A stretch of DNA of 64,000 bases from Halobacteriales archaeon YIM A00013 (GTDB lineage Archaea > Halobacteriota > Halobacteria > Halobacteriales > Haloarculaceae): assembly GCA_025041195.1 (NCBI GenBank), contig JAKCFM010000001.1:1984001-2048000 (forward strand). The letters run 5' to 3'. Positions 8,421-15,240 of the stretch are shown in pieces. A program made the position numbers and the translations under genes. Numbering within the stretch: position 1 is the stretch's first letter; the number at the start of each line of letters is the position of its first letter. The notes under the pieces were generated by a model. That model did no database searches. It was not told the origin of the DNA and saw nothing but the letters and a program-made list of their open reading frames with translations.

Positions 8421-8532
8421 AAACCGCGTGTGGCTAGAATCACCCACCGCGAGCGGAGCGAGCGGCCTTTTTTCATCAACGTTTTTTCGACGAGTGGTGA
8501 GCGGAGCGAACCCGAGTCTAAAAAAGGTTGGA
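8421..8532 (+). repeat. Dispersed repeat A, copy A1
   Basis: About 110 bp beginning AAACCGCGTGTGGCTAGAAT, with a GC-rich imperfect hairpin (CCGC/GCGG) followed by TTTTTT, then a second hairpin-like block (GTGAGCGGAGCGAAC) and AAAAAAGG. It follows the cassette gene stop. The GC hairpin plus T6 looks like a terminator. Copies A2 (8739) and A3 (11293) share the frame but differ in the hairpin sequences. Confidence 0.6.
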
Positions 8533-8535
8533 GGC

Positions 8536-8717
8536 TGACGTTGTTGGCGTTTTCTCCGGATCGGCCGGAGGACCCGGCTCGTGCGCAGACACAAGACGAG
8601 GCTGTGTCTGCTGCGAGCTGTTTGCTAGAAGCTGTCGTTCCGTTCTGTGAAGCTCGATCGACCGAGGAACTTCCAGTGATCCTCCAGCTGTTGGTCTCCC
8701 CAGCGCACTGCGAATAA
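8536..8717 (+). pseudogene. Remnant: C-terminal 60 codons of another cassette gene
   Basis: Ungapped 182-bp homologue of 8218-8399, ending at the same stop codon position. The encoded segment begins LTLLAFSPDRPEDPARAQ, and most differences from the full gene are silent third-position changes. This points to an old paralogue whose front part was lost, not a fresh duplication. An ATG at 8418 opens an in-frame 99-codon reading through repeat A1 into this segment, but that N-terminus is repeat DNA. The unit including the following repeat A2 makes a tandem duplication of about 318 bp. Confidence 0.65.
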
Positions 8718-8738
8718 CCTCTACGACGGATTCTTTTG

Positions 8739-8849
8739 AAACCGCGTGTGGCTAGAATCACCCACCGCGAGCGCAGCGAGCGGCCTTTTTTCATCAACGT
8801 TTTTTGCGGGAGTGGTTGCCGGAGGCAACCCGACCGGAAAAAAGGTTGG
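8739..8849 (+). repeat. Dispersed repeat A, copy A2
   Basis: Same element as A1. Its second hairpin is GTTGCC-GGA-GGCAAC (8816-8830 region), a perfect 6-bp stem with a different sequence from the other copies, indicating that the pairing rather than the sequence is kept. The GC block is followed by TTTTTT as in a terminator. Confidence 0.6.
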
Positions 8850-8855
8850 GCAGTG

Positions 8856-8997
8856 TGACCACAGACCCCCAATACCCCCTGAACCCCCGGGGGGTCTGTG
8901 GTACATGACTGTTCGATGAACCAATAATCGTCCAAAAATCCTCAGAGCACCCAGCGGCTCTGGCATGAGCGCAGCCACAGCTTCCAACCAGTACGAC
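8856..8997 (+). repeat. Dispersed repeat B, copy B1
   Basis: Starts with a perfect 13-bp inverted repeat, ACCACAGACCCCC (8858-8870) and GGGGGTCTGTGGT (8890-8902), and continues through TGACTGTTCGATGAACCAAT to CTTCCAACCAG. A second copy lies at 11162-11291 in the same orientation. Here B follows A; at 11.2 kb B precedes A. Confidence 0.6.
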
Positions 8998-9085
8998 AGT
9001 ACGCTCCTCTAACATTTCTATCGGAGATCCATCACATACTAATAGTGGTAATTCGATGTGGTAGGTATACACATCCGACTGGGAC

Positions 9086-9128
9086 AAAACCGGTTGCCCG
9101 GTTTTCCCCAGACGTGCATCAACACGTC
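9086..9128 (+). promoter_or_regulatory. Two hairpins upstream of the coiled-coil gene
   Basis: AAAACCGG-TTGC-CCGGTTTT (9086-9105) and GACGTG-CATCAA-CACGTC (9111-9128) lie 22-64 bp before the ATG at 9150. They may be an operator or an RNA structure in the leader. Confidence 0.4.
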
Positions 9129-9149
9129 CGAGGATGGGTTGGACTGAAA

Positions 9150-9911
9150 ATGAAGTTCAAACCCAACGAAATCGACGGACGGAGTATAGTTAACACTGAT
9201 GAAACCAGCGATGTACTCGAAGTCGTCTCAAAGCTCTGCGATCAGCAGACAAAGTTGCTTGAGACGATTGCTCAGCAGGGAGAGCGAATCACCCATTTGG
9301 AAGCAGAGATCACGGAGAAAGACGAGACAATCGAGCAGGTACACGAACAGGTTACCGAGCTCGAGGATGAGCTCGAAACTTATCGCGCAGCAAACGAACG
9401 AGATAAAGCCGAGATCAGACAGGACGTAACCGAGAACGCTCGCCAGACGGAGGCCTCAGAGAAACACACGGAAGCAGTTGCGCGGAAGGTCGAGACGCTC
9501 GATGGACGCGAGCAACGCACTCCGCTGGAGCAGATCGTTCGATTGCCGGAGGAAATTATCCACAAGGCAAAACTAACGGCCAACCAGCGACGAGCGCGGT
9601 CGATCGCCATGGAGATCGGTGGACTGGCCACGACAGTCCCAAAAGGAAAGCGACTGGATTCAACGACGATCAAACAGGAGCTCAAACAAGTGTATGGATC
9701 GGCTCACGACCAGACGGTCGCCCGAGTCATGTCGTTCCTTGATCGCCTTGGTGGCGATCGAACGGAGGTCGTCCACACCGGACAAGGGAAAGCGGTGATA
9801 TTCGACGACTGGCTCGCGAGACGACTCCAGACGGCTGAACAGCTCACTGCTGAGGCGGTCGATAGCGTCCTCACGAACGTTGTGAGCGTTACTCCCAGAA
9901 CGGGCAGCTAA
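9150..9911 (+). CDS. Coiled-coil protein with C-terminal winged-helix-like domain
   Basis: 253 residues from ATG 9150. A longer frame starts at 9045 but would include the upstream hairpins. Residues about 25-140 are a charged heptad-like coiled coil rich in E, K and Q. The C-terminal part, from NQRRARSIAMEIGGLA to the IFDDWLARRL stretch, looks like a winged helix. I recall similar proteins from haloarchaeal accessory regions and plasmids; no catalytic motif is seen. It stands alone in a repeat-rich patch with a toxin-antitoxin locus. Role in DNA binding or plasmid-type maintenance is inference. Confidence 0.6.
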   Translation: MKFKPNEIDGRSIVNTDETSDVLEVVSKLCDQQTKLLETIAQQGERITHLEAEITEKDETIEQVHEQVTELEDELETYRAANERDKAEIRQDVTENARQTEASEKHTEAVARKVETLDGREQRTPLEQIVRLPEEIIHKAKLTANQRRARSIAMEIGGLATTVPKGKRLDSTTIKQELKQVYGSAHDQTVARVMSFLDRLGGDRTEVVHTGQGKAVIFDDWLARRLQTAEQLTAEAVDSVLTNVVSVTPRTGS

Positions 9912-10283
9912 GGTGTGAGCAACAGCCCTCCGATAGGAATCTATTCAGGACACACACCTCAGCACGAATGACGGTCGGTTCGGTAGTAGCAGCAGGTGTG
10001 AGCAAACGTCTTTTCGTTCAGTAGTCGTACGCTGGATATTGCTAGCTATTCCTAGTCGAATAACGTCTATCTAGTTACTAGCTCACGACGATCGTGAGCG
10101 AACTACTAATGAATCCTCACCAGGACATCAAGTTAGCAAACCACGAGATATCACCAGTTGGCTGCTCGATCTGGGCATTCCGATGGATGGATGGCGATCA
10201 ATCAGATCGTTTCCCAGGGTCCACGAATTCCGGTTTGCAATAGCGCACAAACTCTTTATGTGATACACTCGTATCACAGAGAT
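9912..10283. other. Intergenic region with hairpin and operator, no gene
   Basis: Carries a perfect hairpin GCTCACGA-CGA-TCGTGAGC at 10081-10099, possibly terminator or operator, and the antitoxin promoter (CTTTATG near 10254) with its palindrome. No credible reading frame is seen. Confidence 0.5.
10260..10277 (+). promoter_or_regulatory. Candidate CopG operator
   Basis: Perfect inverted repeat GTGATAC-ACTC-GTATCAC, between the TATA-like CTTTATG and the antitoxin ATG at 10284. Ribbon-helix-helix antitoxins typically repress their own promoter by binding such palindromes. Confidence 0.55.
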
Positions 10284-10562
10284 ATGAGCGCCGACACAGA
10301 TCGATCGTCGGAAGAGATGGAGAAGATCAATGTCCGAGTCCCACCCACCCTGCTAGCCAAGATTGATGAGACATGGGAGAAACGGGGCTATACGAACAAG
10401 TCAGAGTTCATACGAGATGCACTCCGGGATGCGGTCAATCCACCGACAACACTCTCCGAGGAAGCACTCGAACACCTGTTAGAGAGCAGAGAACAGCGCG
10501 AACGCGGCGAAACGGTTTCACACGATGACCTCCGGGATCGGTTGAACGATGAGACGAGATGA
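10284..10562 (+). CDS. CopG/ribbon-helix-helix antitoxin
   Basis: 92 residues. The RHH fold is visible as the strand KINVRVPP followed by helices LLAKIDETWEKRG and KSEFIRDALRDAV (residues about 15-50). The C-terminal tail (HLLESREQRERGETVSHDDL) is the usual toxin-neutralising region. ATG 10284 is chosen because it lies after the promoter and operator; a longer frame upstream has no support. It overlaps the toxin pseudogene by ATGA. The antitoxin is intact though its toxin is not, so it may persist as a DNA-binding relic. Confidence 0.8.
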   Translation: MSADTDRSSEEMEKINVRVPPTLLAKIDETWEKRGYTNKSEFIRDALRDAVNPPTTLSEEALEHLLESREQRERGETVSHDDLRDRLNDETR

Positions 10563-10817
10563 CTGATATCGAATGGACCACGAAGGCAATCGACCTCCTC
10601 GAAGGACTTGAAGCCGAGAATCAGGAACGAATACTCTCGAAACTGGAGGAAGCACAAAACTGGACTGCACACCGGCTGGATAACGGGATATCCGTAGTAC
10701 AAACTCCGGGCGGGTGAATATCGGGCGATCATTACCTGGGATAGAGAACACGATCGGCTGATCGTTGAGGCTGTTGGCCACAGGAAAAACGTCTACGATC
10801 GACACCTTCCGCCTTGA
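10559..10817 (+). pseudogene. RelE/ParE-type toxin, frameshifted and with an in-frame stop
   Basis: Begins MTDIEWTTKAIDLLEGLEAE, overlapping the antitoxin by ATGA, and reads to HRLDNG before leaving frame. Removing one base of the GGG near 10684-10687 restores the frame as GYP, a TAG (10695-10697), then YKLRAGEYRAIITWD and VEAVGHRKNVYDRHLPP. The C-terminal LRAGEYR and GHRKNVY motifs identify a RelE-superfamily RNase toxin. Both an extra base and a stop codon are needed to explain it, so real inactivation is more likely than a single sequencing error. Confidence 0.75.
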
Positions 10818-11079
10818 GGACACCCATACCTCCCTGAATGGCTTTCAGTGTACTGTGCCAGCCCTCCGCTCTAAATGGCAAGTGTGCAGTTGTGTTGTTA
10901 CTGAGCCGACAGCGTGTTGTTCTGATGAAGTTCCCAGGGGGAGTCTGGAAGCCGGCCTGATGTAATCCGGTGAAGCGCGAGCCGTCACGAGATACTGCTG
11001 GTGCTCCCATTAATTCGGCTGGGTGGATATTCTACATGTTGTGGACCAACAAATCACTGGCAGTTCCGACCGTTGACCT
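10818..11079. other. Intergenic sequence, possible decayed DNA
   Basis: Reading frames exist on both strands but none has a recognisable product, start context or partner. Ends at a lone CRISPR-repeat-like sequence. Confidence 0.4.
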
Positions 11080-11109
11080 GCTTCAATCCTACTAAGGTGG
11101 TTCTGTAAC
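11080..11109 (-). repeat. Solitary 30-nt CRISPR-repeat-like sequence
   Basis: On the minus strand it starts GTTACAGAACC and ends TAGGATTGAAGC. From memory, haloarchaeal type I-B repeats are also 30 nt, begin GTTnCAGA and end GGATTGAAGC; about 23 of 30 positions match the Haloferax form. It is single, without spacers or cas genes. A degenerate relative is at 7412-7441. Confidence 0.45.
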
Positions 11110-11161
11110 GGTAGTCAATCAGCGGTATACAGCCCTTCTACCTAGTACTGCCGAGCCAGTT

Positions 11162-11291
11162 TGACCACAGATCCCCCCAATACCCCCGGAGGGTCTGTGG
11201 TATATGACTGTTGGATGAACCAATGATCGTCCCGGAAATCCCCAGATCAGCCAGCGGCGCTGGTATGAGCGTAACCACCGTTTCCAACCGG
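11162..11291 (+). repeat. Dispersed repeat B, copy B2
   Basis: Starts with the inverted repeat arms ACCACAGA (11164-11171) and TCTGTGGT (11194-11201) and continues as in B1 through TGACTGTTGGATGAACCAAT. It is immediately followed by repeat A3. Confidence 0.6.
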
Positions 11292-11292
11292 A

Positions 11293-11395
11293 TATGACTA
11301 CAATAACCCACCGCGAGCGAAGCTCGCGGCCTTTTTTCATCAACGTTTTTTGCGTGAGTGGTGCACGAAGTGCACCCGAACGGAAAAAAGGTTGT
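11293..11395 (+). repeat. Dispersed repeat A, copy A3, abutting the tRNA
   Basis: Here both hairpins are perfect: CCGCGAGC-GAA-GCTCGCGG (11311-11329) and GTGCAC-GAA-GTGCAC (11361-11375). On the minus strand the tRNA is followed after about 15 nt by TTTTTT (complement of 11384-11389), so this copy probably also ends the tRNA transcript. Confidence 0.6.
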
Positions 11396-11404
11396 GAGGT
11401 ATAA

Positions 11405-11477
11405 TGGGCCGGCGCAGATTCGAACTGCGGTTACGGCCACCCGAAGGCCGAAGGATGCCAAGCTACCCCACCGGCCC
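11405..11477 (-). tRNA. tRNA-Pro (anticodon CGG)
   Basis: 73 nt including the discriminator A. Acceptor arm GGGCCGG/CCGGCCC, anticodon stem CGGCC/GGCCG with loop TTCGGGT (anticodon CGG, reading CCG), T arm CGCAG-TTCGAAT-CTGCG. CCA is not encoded. No intron. It borders a repeat-rich accessory patch, a usual site for integrated elements, though no integrase is seen. Confidence 0.93.
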
Positions 11478-11536
11478 GCAGTTCCTACTGCGGGGACGAA
11501 CCTGTTAACGGTTGCGGGTTCGACTGACGTGATGGC

Positions 11537-12133
11537 TCAGTATCGCGTAAAGCCGTCGGTATCCAGATAGTTGTGCGCGATCGTGATCGAGTGATCAGCA
11601 TGCAATCGCTCGGGACCAAGCGAAACCCGAACGCTCGAAAGATCAGCCAACAGTTCCGCTTCCGCCGTGGTGAAATCCTGATGATCGGAGAGAACAAACA
11701 CCGGATCGTCGGGCACGGAAGCCGACGGAAACGGGTCGCCATCCTCGTGCAACTCGACGATCGACCCATTCTCAGCCGCCGACCGCAGGGTTGCCTCAGT
11801 GTCGCGCTTGAACAGCGATATCCCGGGCGATGGCGTGGCCGGAATCGCACCGATGGCGCGGTCGCGAGCTTCAAGCGTGCTTCGAATCCGGGCCGCCGTA
11901 GAGCGTTCGTCTGGATGCAACCCGCGAAGCTCGCTGCCATCAAACCGAATCGTCAACTCGTCAGAAAGCACGATCTCAATGCGAACGTCCGACCGAATCC
12001 CATGCGAGCGAAACAACGCGGCGTTACAACACCGACAAACGAGATCAAGCCGACCGGCACCGCCCGCGAGATCCGCAAGCGAAAATGAGGGCGACGTCGG
12101 CGCCTCGTGAGCGAGCACGATGAACTGGCGCAT
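11537..12133 (-). CDS. trmY: tRNA (pseudouridine(54)-N1)-methyltransferase TrmY
   Basis: 198 residues, usual family length. TrmY is an archaeal SPOUT methyltransferase that makes N1-methylpseudouridine at position 54 of tRNA. Diagnostic segments are MRQFIVLAHEAPTS at the N-terminus, GRLDLVCRCCNAALF, and the C-terminal knot region VSLGPERLHADHSITIAHN. ATG 12133 (MRQF) is chosen over an upstream start that adds 17 residues not found in the family. It lies downstream of a tRNA gene on the same strand but has a separate function. The DsbA-like gene begins its stop 47 bp upstream. Confidence 0.92.
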   Translation of the reverse strand: MRQFIVLAHEAPTSPSFSLADLAGGAGRLDLVCRCCNAALFRSHGIRSDVRIEIVLSDELTIRFDGSELRGLHPDERSTAARIRSTLEARDRAIGAIPATPSPGISLFKRDTEATLRSAAENGSIVELHEDGDPFPSASVPDDPVFVLSDHQDFTTAEAELLADLSSVRVSLGPERLHADHSITIAHNYLDTDGFTRY

Positions 12134-12180
12134 ATGCGCTCTCGGAGGGCAAGCGCCTTCACCACGTCGATGAGAAGTGC

Positions 12181-13194
12181 TCACTGCACCTCAGCGATCG
12201 CAGCCTTATAGTTGGATATCGGGACCGTCCCCGTCACCTTCGTCGACGCATTCGTCTCCCGATTGTACACGTAGAATATCGGCGTTCCCGGTGGATGCCA
12301 TTTTTTGCGAGCGGCCGCTTTTGCGGCCTTGATGTCGTTCCAGAGCGACTGCGTGTTGCGATTGTAATGGCGCTGGACGCGCTGCATGTTGATGCCGACC
12401 GCTTTGGCGTGTGAAGAAAGCTTCTCGATCGATGCCCAGCCACTGCCGGGCTTTCGTTGGTGTTCGAACACCCGATGATGCCACTGCCAGAACTGTGCTG
12501 GCGATCGCCCTTTCACCGTCTGCCAGATCGCACCTGCCAACATGGCCGCCGGCTTGGAGTTGTCACCCTTGAACGGAAACGGCAGGAAAACGAATCTGAC
12601 CGCCCCGGAAGCGACGTACTGCTCGATCAACTTCGGATGGGTCCGCAACGCGAACGTCGAACAGAACGTGCAGAGATAATCGCTCCAGTAGAGGATCTCC
12701 ACCGGCGCCTCTGGAGCCCCCATCACTGGATATCCCGACCGGTCGACACCAAGCGCAGCCGTCCCCGAACCCGGCCCAAGATACGGATGTGAAAAATCAG
12801 ACGGGGGCTGTGGCGTCTCCGTGGCCGTCTCCGTGGTGGTGTCCGTCGGCGTCGCACTCGCCGTCTCAGACTCCGGCGACGGTGACGCCGTCGGTGTTGC
12901 CGTCGATTCGGGGGCGGCGGTCCCTGTACCAGTCTCCGTGGGCTGCTGTGTGGTGGCCGTCGAGGTCCCATTTCCATGTCGTCGAGCCGTCCGCGTCCAT
13001 CCCGACTGTGGCGGTGGACCGCCGCTAGAGCCAACGTCAAGCGTCGATGGAACGTACGTCTCTTCCCCCGACGGACCCGGTGCGCGTGCAACGTTCTCCG
13101 AATCACCGAGACACCCCGCTGTCGCCGTCAACAACGTGGCCGAAGTCGCCGCCAACAACGATCGACGAGTCGTCGTTCGCCTATCATCACTCAT
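12181..13194 (-). CDS. DsbA-like thiol-disulfide oxidoreductase lipoprotein
   Basis: 337 residues. N-terminal Tat lipoprotein signal: TTRRSLLAATSA followed by the lipobox TAGC, with Cys near residue 28 as the lipidated residue. Residues about 60-135 form a Thr/Pro/Ser-rich low-complexity linker. The C-terminal domain from about residue 160 is thioredoxin-like, with YWSDYLCTFCS holding the CxxC active site and a cis-Pro-like GTPIFYVY. Members oxidise or isomerise disulfides outside the membrane. Single gene with a 127-bp upstream gap. Confidence 0.85.
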   Translation of the reverse strand: MSDDRRTTTRRSLLAATSATLLTATAGCLGDSENVARAPGPSGEETYVPSTLDVGSSGGPPPQSGWTRTARRHGNGTSTATTQQPTETGTGTAAPESTATPTASPSPESETASATPTDTTTETATETPQPPSDFSHPYLGPGSGTAALGVDRSGYPVMGAPEAPVEILYWSDYLCTFCSTFALRTHPKLIEQYVASGAVRFVFLPFPFKGDNSKPAAMLAGAIWQTVKGRSPAQFWQWHHRVFEHQRKPGSGWASIEKLSSHAKAVGINMQRVQRHYNRNTQSLWNDIKAAKAAARKKWHPPGTPIFYVYNRETNASTKVTGTVPISNYKAAIAEVQ

Positions 13195-13321
13195 CTTACA
13201 TCCACCCGCGCCCCATTCCGTAGCCGGAATGGCCAGTCATACGTGTACATACTACGTACTTCATTATGAGAACAGGGCTTAGTAGTTACGAAGCACCTAT
13301 GAAGCCACTCCAGCAAGAAAC

Positions 13322-14287
13322 TCAGCGATCGAATGCGGCGACAACGGACTCGCGCAAACTGTGCTGTGGTTCCCATCCGAGCCCTTCTATCACTTTTCTC
13401 TCATCTACGGTGAACGTGTCGGTGAGCGTCTCCGCACTACGTGGATTTTCGACGAGTTCGATCGGTACGTCGTGACCGAGCTGGTCGGCTGCAACCGTCT
13501 GAACGAGCTCTGCGATTTCCATGACGGATGGATCTTCACCAGAACCCACGGCAAACCGCGTTGCGCCAGTCTCACCGGCTACTTGCGCTTTGAGCAGTTG
13601 CTCGGTGCTGCGAACGTAGAGCCGTGCGATGTCGCTGACGTGGACGTAGTTTCGCGCCTGCGTTCCCGGTTCGTACACTGTCAGTGGCTCTCCAGCGAGT
13701 GCTCGCTCAACGAAAAAGTTGAGCACGACCGATTTCGAGACCGTCCGATCGGGGAGCTGGTGTGTGCCATACACGTTGGAGATCATGAACAGATGGGCGG
13801 GAAACGCACCCGCAGCGAAGGTTGCGACGGCGCGTTCACCCAGGACTTTCGATTTGCCATACCAGTTCAACGGTGTTCGTGGCGCATCGCTGGTTATCGG
13901 AAACGTGGCTGGATCACCGAGAACGGCCATCGAGAACGGAAACGCAAGCGCTGCGCCGTGTTCCTGACACCACCGTGCGATGGCGTTGGTGGCCTGAACG
14001 TTGACGCTGAAACTCCGTTCGGGATCTTCATCGCAGTCTTCAACGCCGCTGATGGCTGCAAGATGGATGACGACAGCTGCGCCATCAAGCGCGCGGGCGA
14101 GTGAATCAGACTGTCGAATGTCGACGTGTTCGACCGAACAGTCGCCGATCTGTCGAACGGTCCCGCGATAGAAGTTGTCGATTGCAGTCAGTTCGTACTC
14201 GGGATGACTCGTCTGTAGCTGATCGATGACGCAGCTGCCAATGTAGCCAGCCGCGCCGGTCACAGCGATTTTTGGGGATGAACTCAT
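13322..14287 (-). CDS. NAD-dependent nucleotide-sugar epimerase/dehydratase (extended SDR)
   Basis: 321 residues. Rossmann motif GAAGYIGS near residue 11 and the catalytic YGKSK (Tyr-x3-Lys) near residue 144. Third gene of a minus-strand operon of three related SDR genes, each overlapping the next by 4 bp. Members interconvert UDP- or dTDP-sugars for surface glycans, N-glycosylation or glycolipids. The substrate is not deducible. Upstream genes are a second epimerase (14284) and an SQD1-like enzyme (15237). Confidence 0.82.
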   Translation of the reverse strand: MSSSPKIAVTGAAGYIGSCVIDQLQTSHPEYELTAIDNFYRGTVRQIGDCSVEHVDIRQSDSLARALDGAAVVIHLAAISGVEDCDEDPERSFSVNVQATNAIARWCQEHGAALAFPFSMAVLGDPATFPITSDAPRTPLNWYGKSKVLGERAVATFAAGAFPAHLFMISNVYGTHQLPDRTVSKSVVLNFFVERALAGEPLTVYEPGTQARNYVHVSDIARLYVRSTEQLLKAQVAGETGATRFAVGSGEDPSVMEIAELVQTVAADQLGHDVPIELVENPRSAETLTDTFTVDERKVIEGLGWEPQHSLRESVVAAFDR

Positions 14288-15240
14288 ACGGTAGTGGGAG
14301 TTGTGGGGTTTCTGGGTGATGCTCGAAACGCCGCGGCGAGCTCTGCAATGCCGTCACGAAGCGTTCGTTTCGGCGCAAAGCCCGTTGACTGGAGCTGATC
14401 GAAGCGAACGTTGTACGATGGCCCCGGCTGTTTGTCTTCGAGATACGTCACGTTACAGCCACCGATAGCGGACTCAACGAGCGATGCGATCTCTTTGATC
14501 TGGTAGTTCTCGTCTGGATCGCCAACGTTGTAGACTGGCTGATCCCAGTTCTCAGGATTGATCGCGGCGTGGGCGTACGCACGGGCAGCATCCTCAACGT
14601 GAATGAATGGCCGCCAGTTCGTCCCGTCGCCGTAAACGGTGATCGGGCTCCCGGTCAACGCTTGAAACACGAACCGATTGACGACGAGATTGAACCGGAT
14701 GCCCGGTGCGAGTCCGTAATTAGTGGCTAGCCGGAGTGCTGTCGTCTCGAAACCATGGGTGTCGCCGGCTTCAACCAGCAACGATTCGCCTTCGAGCTTC
14801 GATTCCGCGTAGGGATTCAGTGGGTTTGGCGTCGTTCGCTCATCAACTGCTCCCTCGATGGCGCCATACACGTTACACGATGATGCGAGCACAAACGACG
14901 ACACGGAGTGGGCTCCACTGGCTGCAAGGACTGTCTCGGTGCCGTCGCGATTGATCGACAGGGTGTGTTCACGCCGATCGTTCGAGCGTTCAGCACCGGT
15001 CACGGCGGCCAGATGGATCACCGTCTCACAGCCCTCGACCGCACGATCGACCGCCGTACGGTCGCGAACGTCACCGCGAACGAACGACACTGACGAGTCG
15101 AGCGAATCGAGCAATGCTCGCGGAGAACCCGACGAACAGTCGTCGAGCACGACGATTTGATCGACGTCGGGCGCTGTGCGGAGCTGGTCGATCAGGACGC
15201 TCCCGATATATCCACACCCCCCAGTAACCAGAACGTTCAT
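14284..15240 (-). CDS. NAD-dependent nucleotide-sugar epimerase (extended SDR)
   Basis: 318 residues. MNVLVTGGCGYIGSVLIDQL gives the GxxGxxG cofactor motif, and NPYAESKLEGE the Tyr-x3-Lys pair. GDGTNWRPFIHVEDAARAY is the typical substrate-domain segment. The start overlaps the stop of the upstream SQD1-like gene (ATGA) and its stop overlaps the next start, so the trio is translationally coupled. Likely a UDP-glucose 4-epimerase-type enzyme of a glycan pathway; specificity uncertain. Confidence 0.83.
   Translation of the reverse strand: MNVLVTGGCGYIGSVLIDQLRTAPDVDQIVVLDDCSSGSPRALLDSLDSSVSFVRGDVRDRTAVDRAVEGCETVIHLAAVTGAERSNDRREHTLSINRDGTETVLAASGAHSVSSFVLASSCNVYGAIEGAVDERTTPNPLNPYAESKLEGESLLVEAGDTHGFETTALRLATNYGLAPGIRFNLVVNRFVFQALTGSPITVYGDGTNWRPFIHVEDAARAYAHAAINPENWDQPVYNVGDPDENYQIKEIASLVESAIGGCNVTYLEDKQPGPSYNVRFDQLQSTGFAPKRTLRDGIAELAAAFRASPRNPTTPTTV

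Noticed and set aside
10695-10697. TAG codons here and at 34505 as possible pyrrolysine codons
   Set aside because: Haloarchaea are not known to use pyrrolysine, no pyl genes are seen, and one of the genes also has a frameshift.
7412-11109. A CRISPR array between the two repeat-like sequences
   Set aside because: There are only two isolated repeat-like units, 3.6 kb apart, with genes in between and no regular spacers or cas genes.
8858-11201. Reading frames within repeats A and B
   Set aside because: Their translations agree between copies only because the DNA is repeated; no start signals or domains are seen.
11537-11570. An integrase remnant next to the tRNA gene
   Set aside because: No attachment-site duplication or integrase fragment could be found; the gene next to it is an ordinary trmY.
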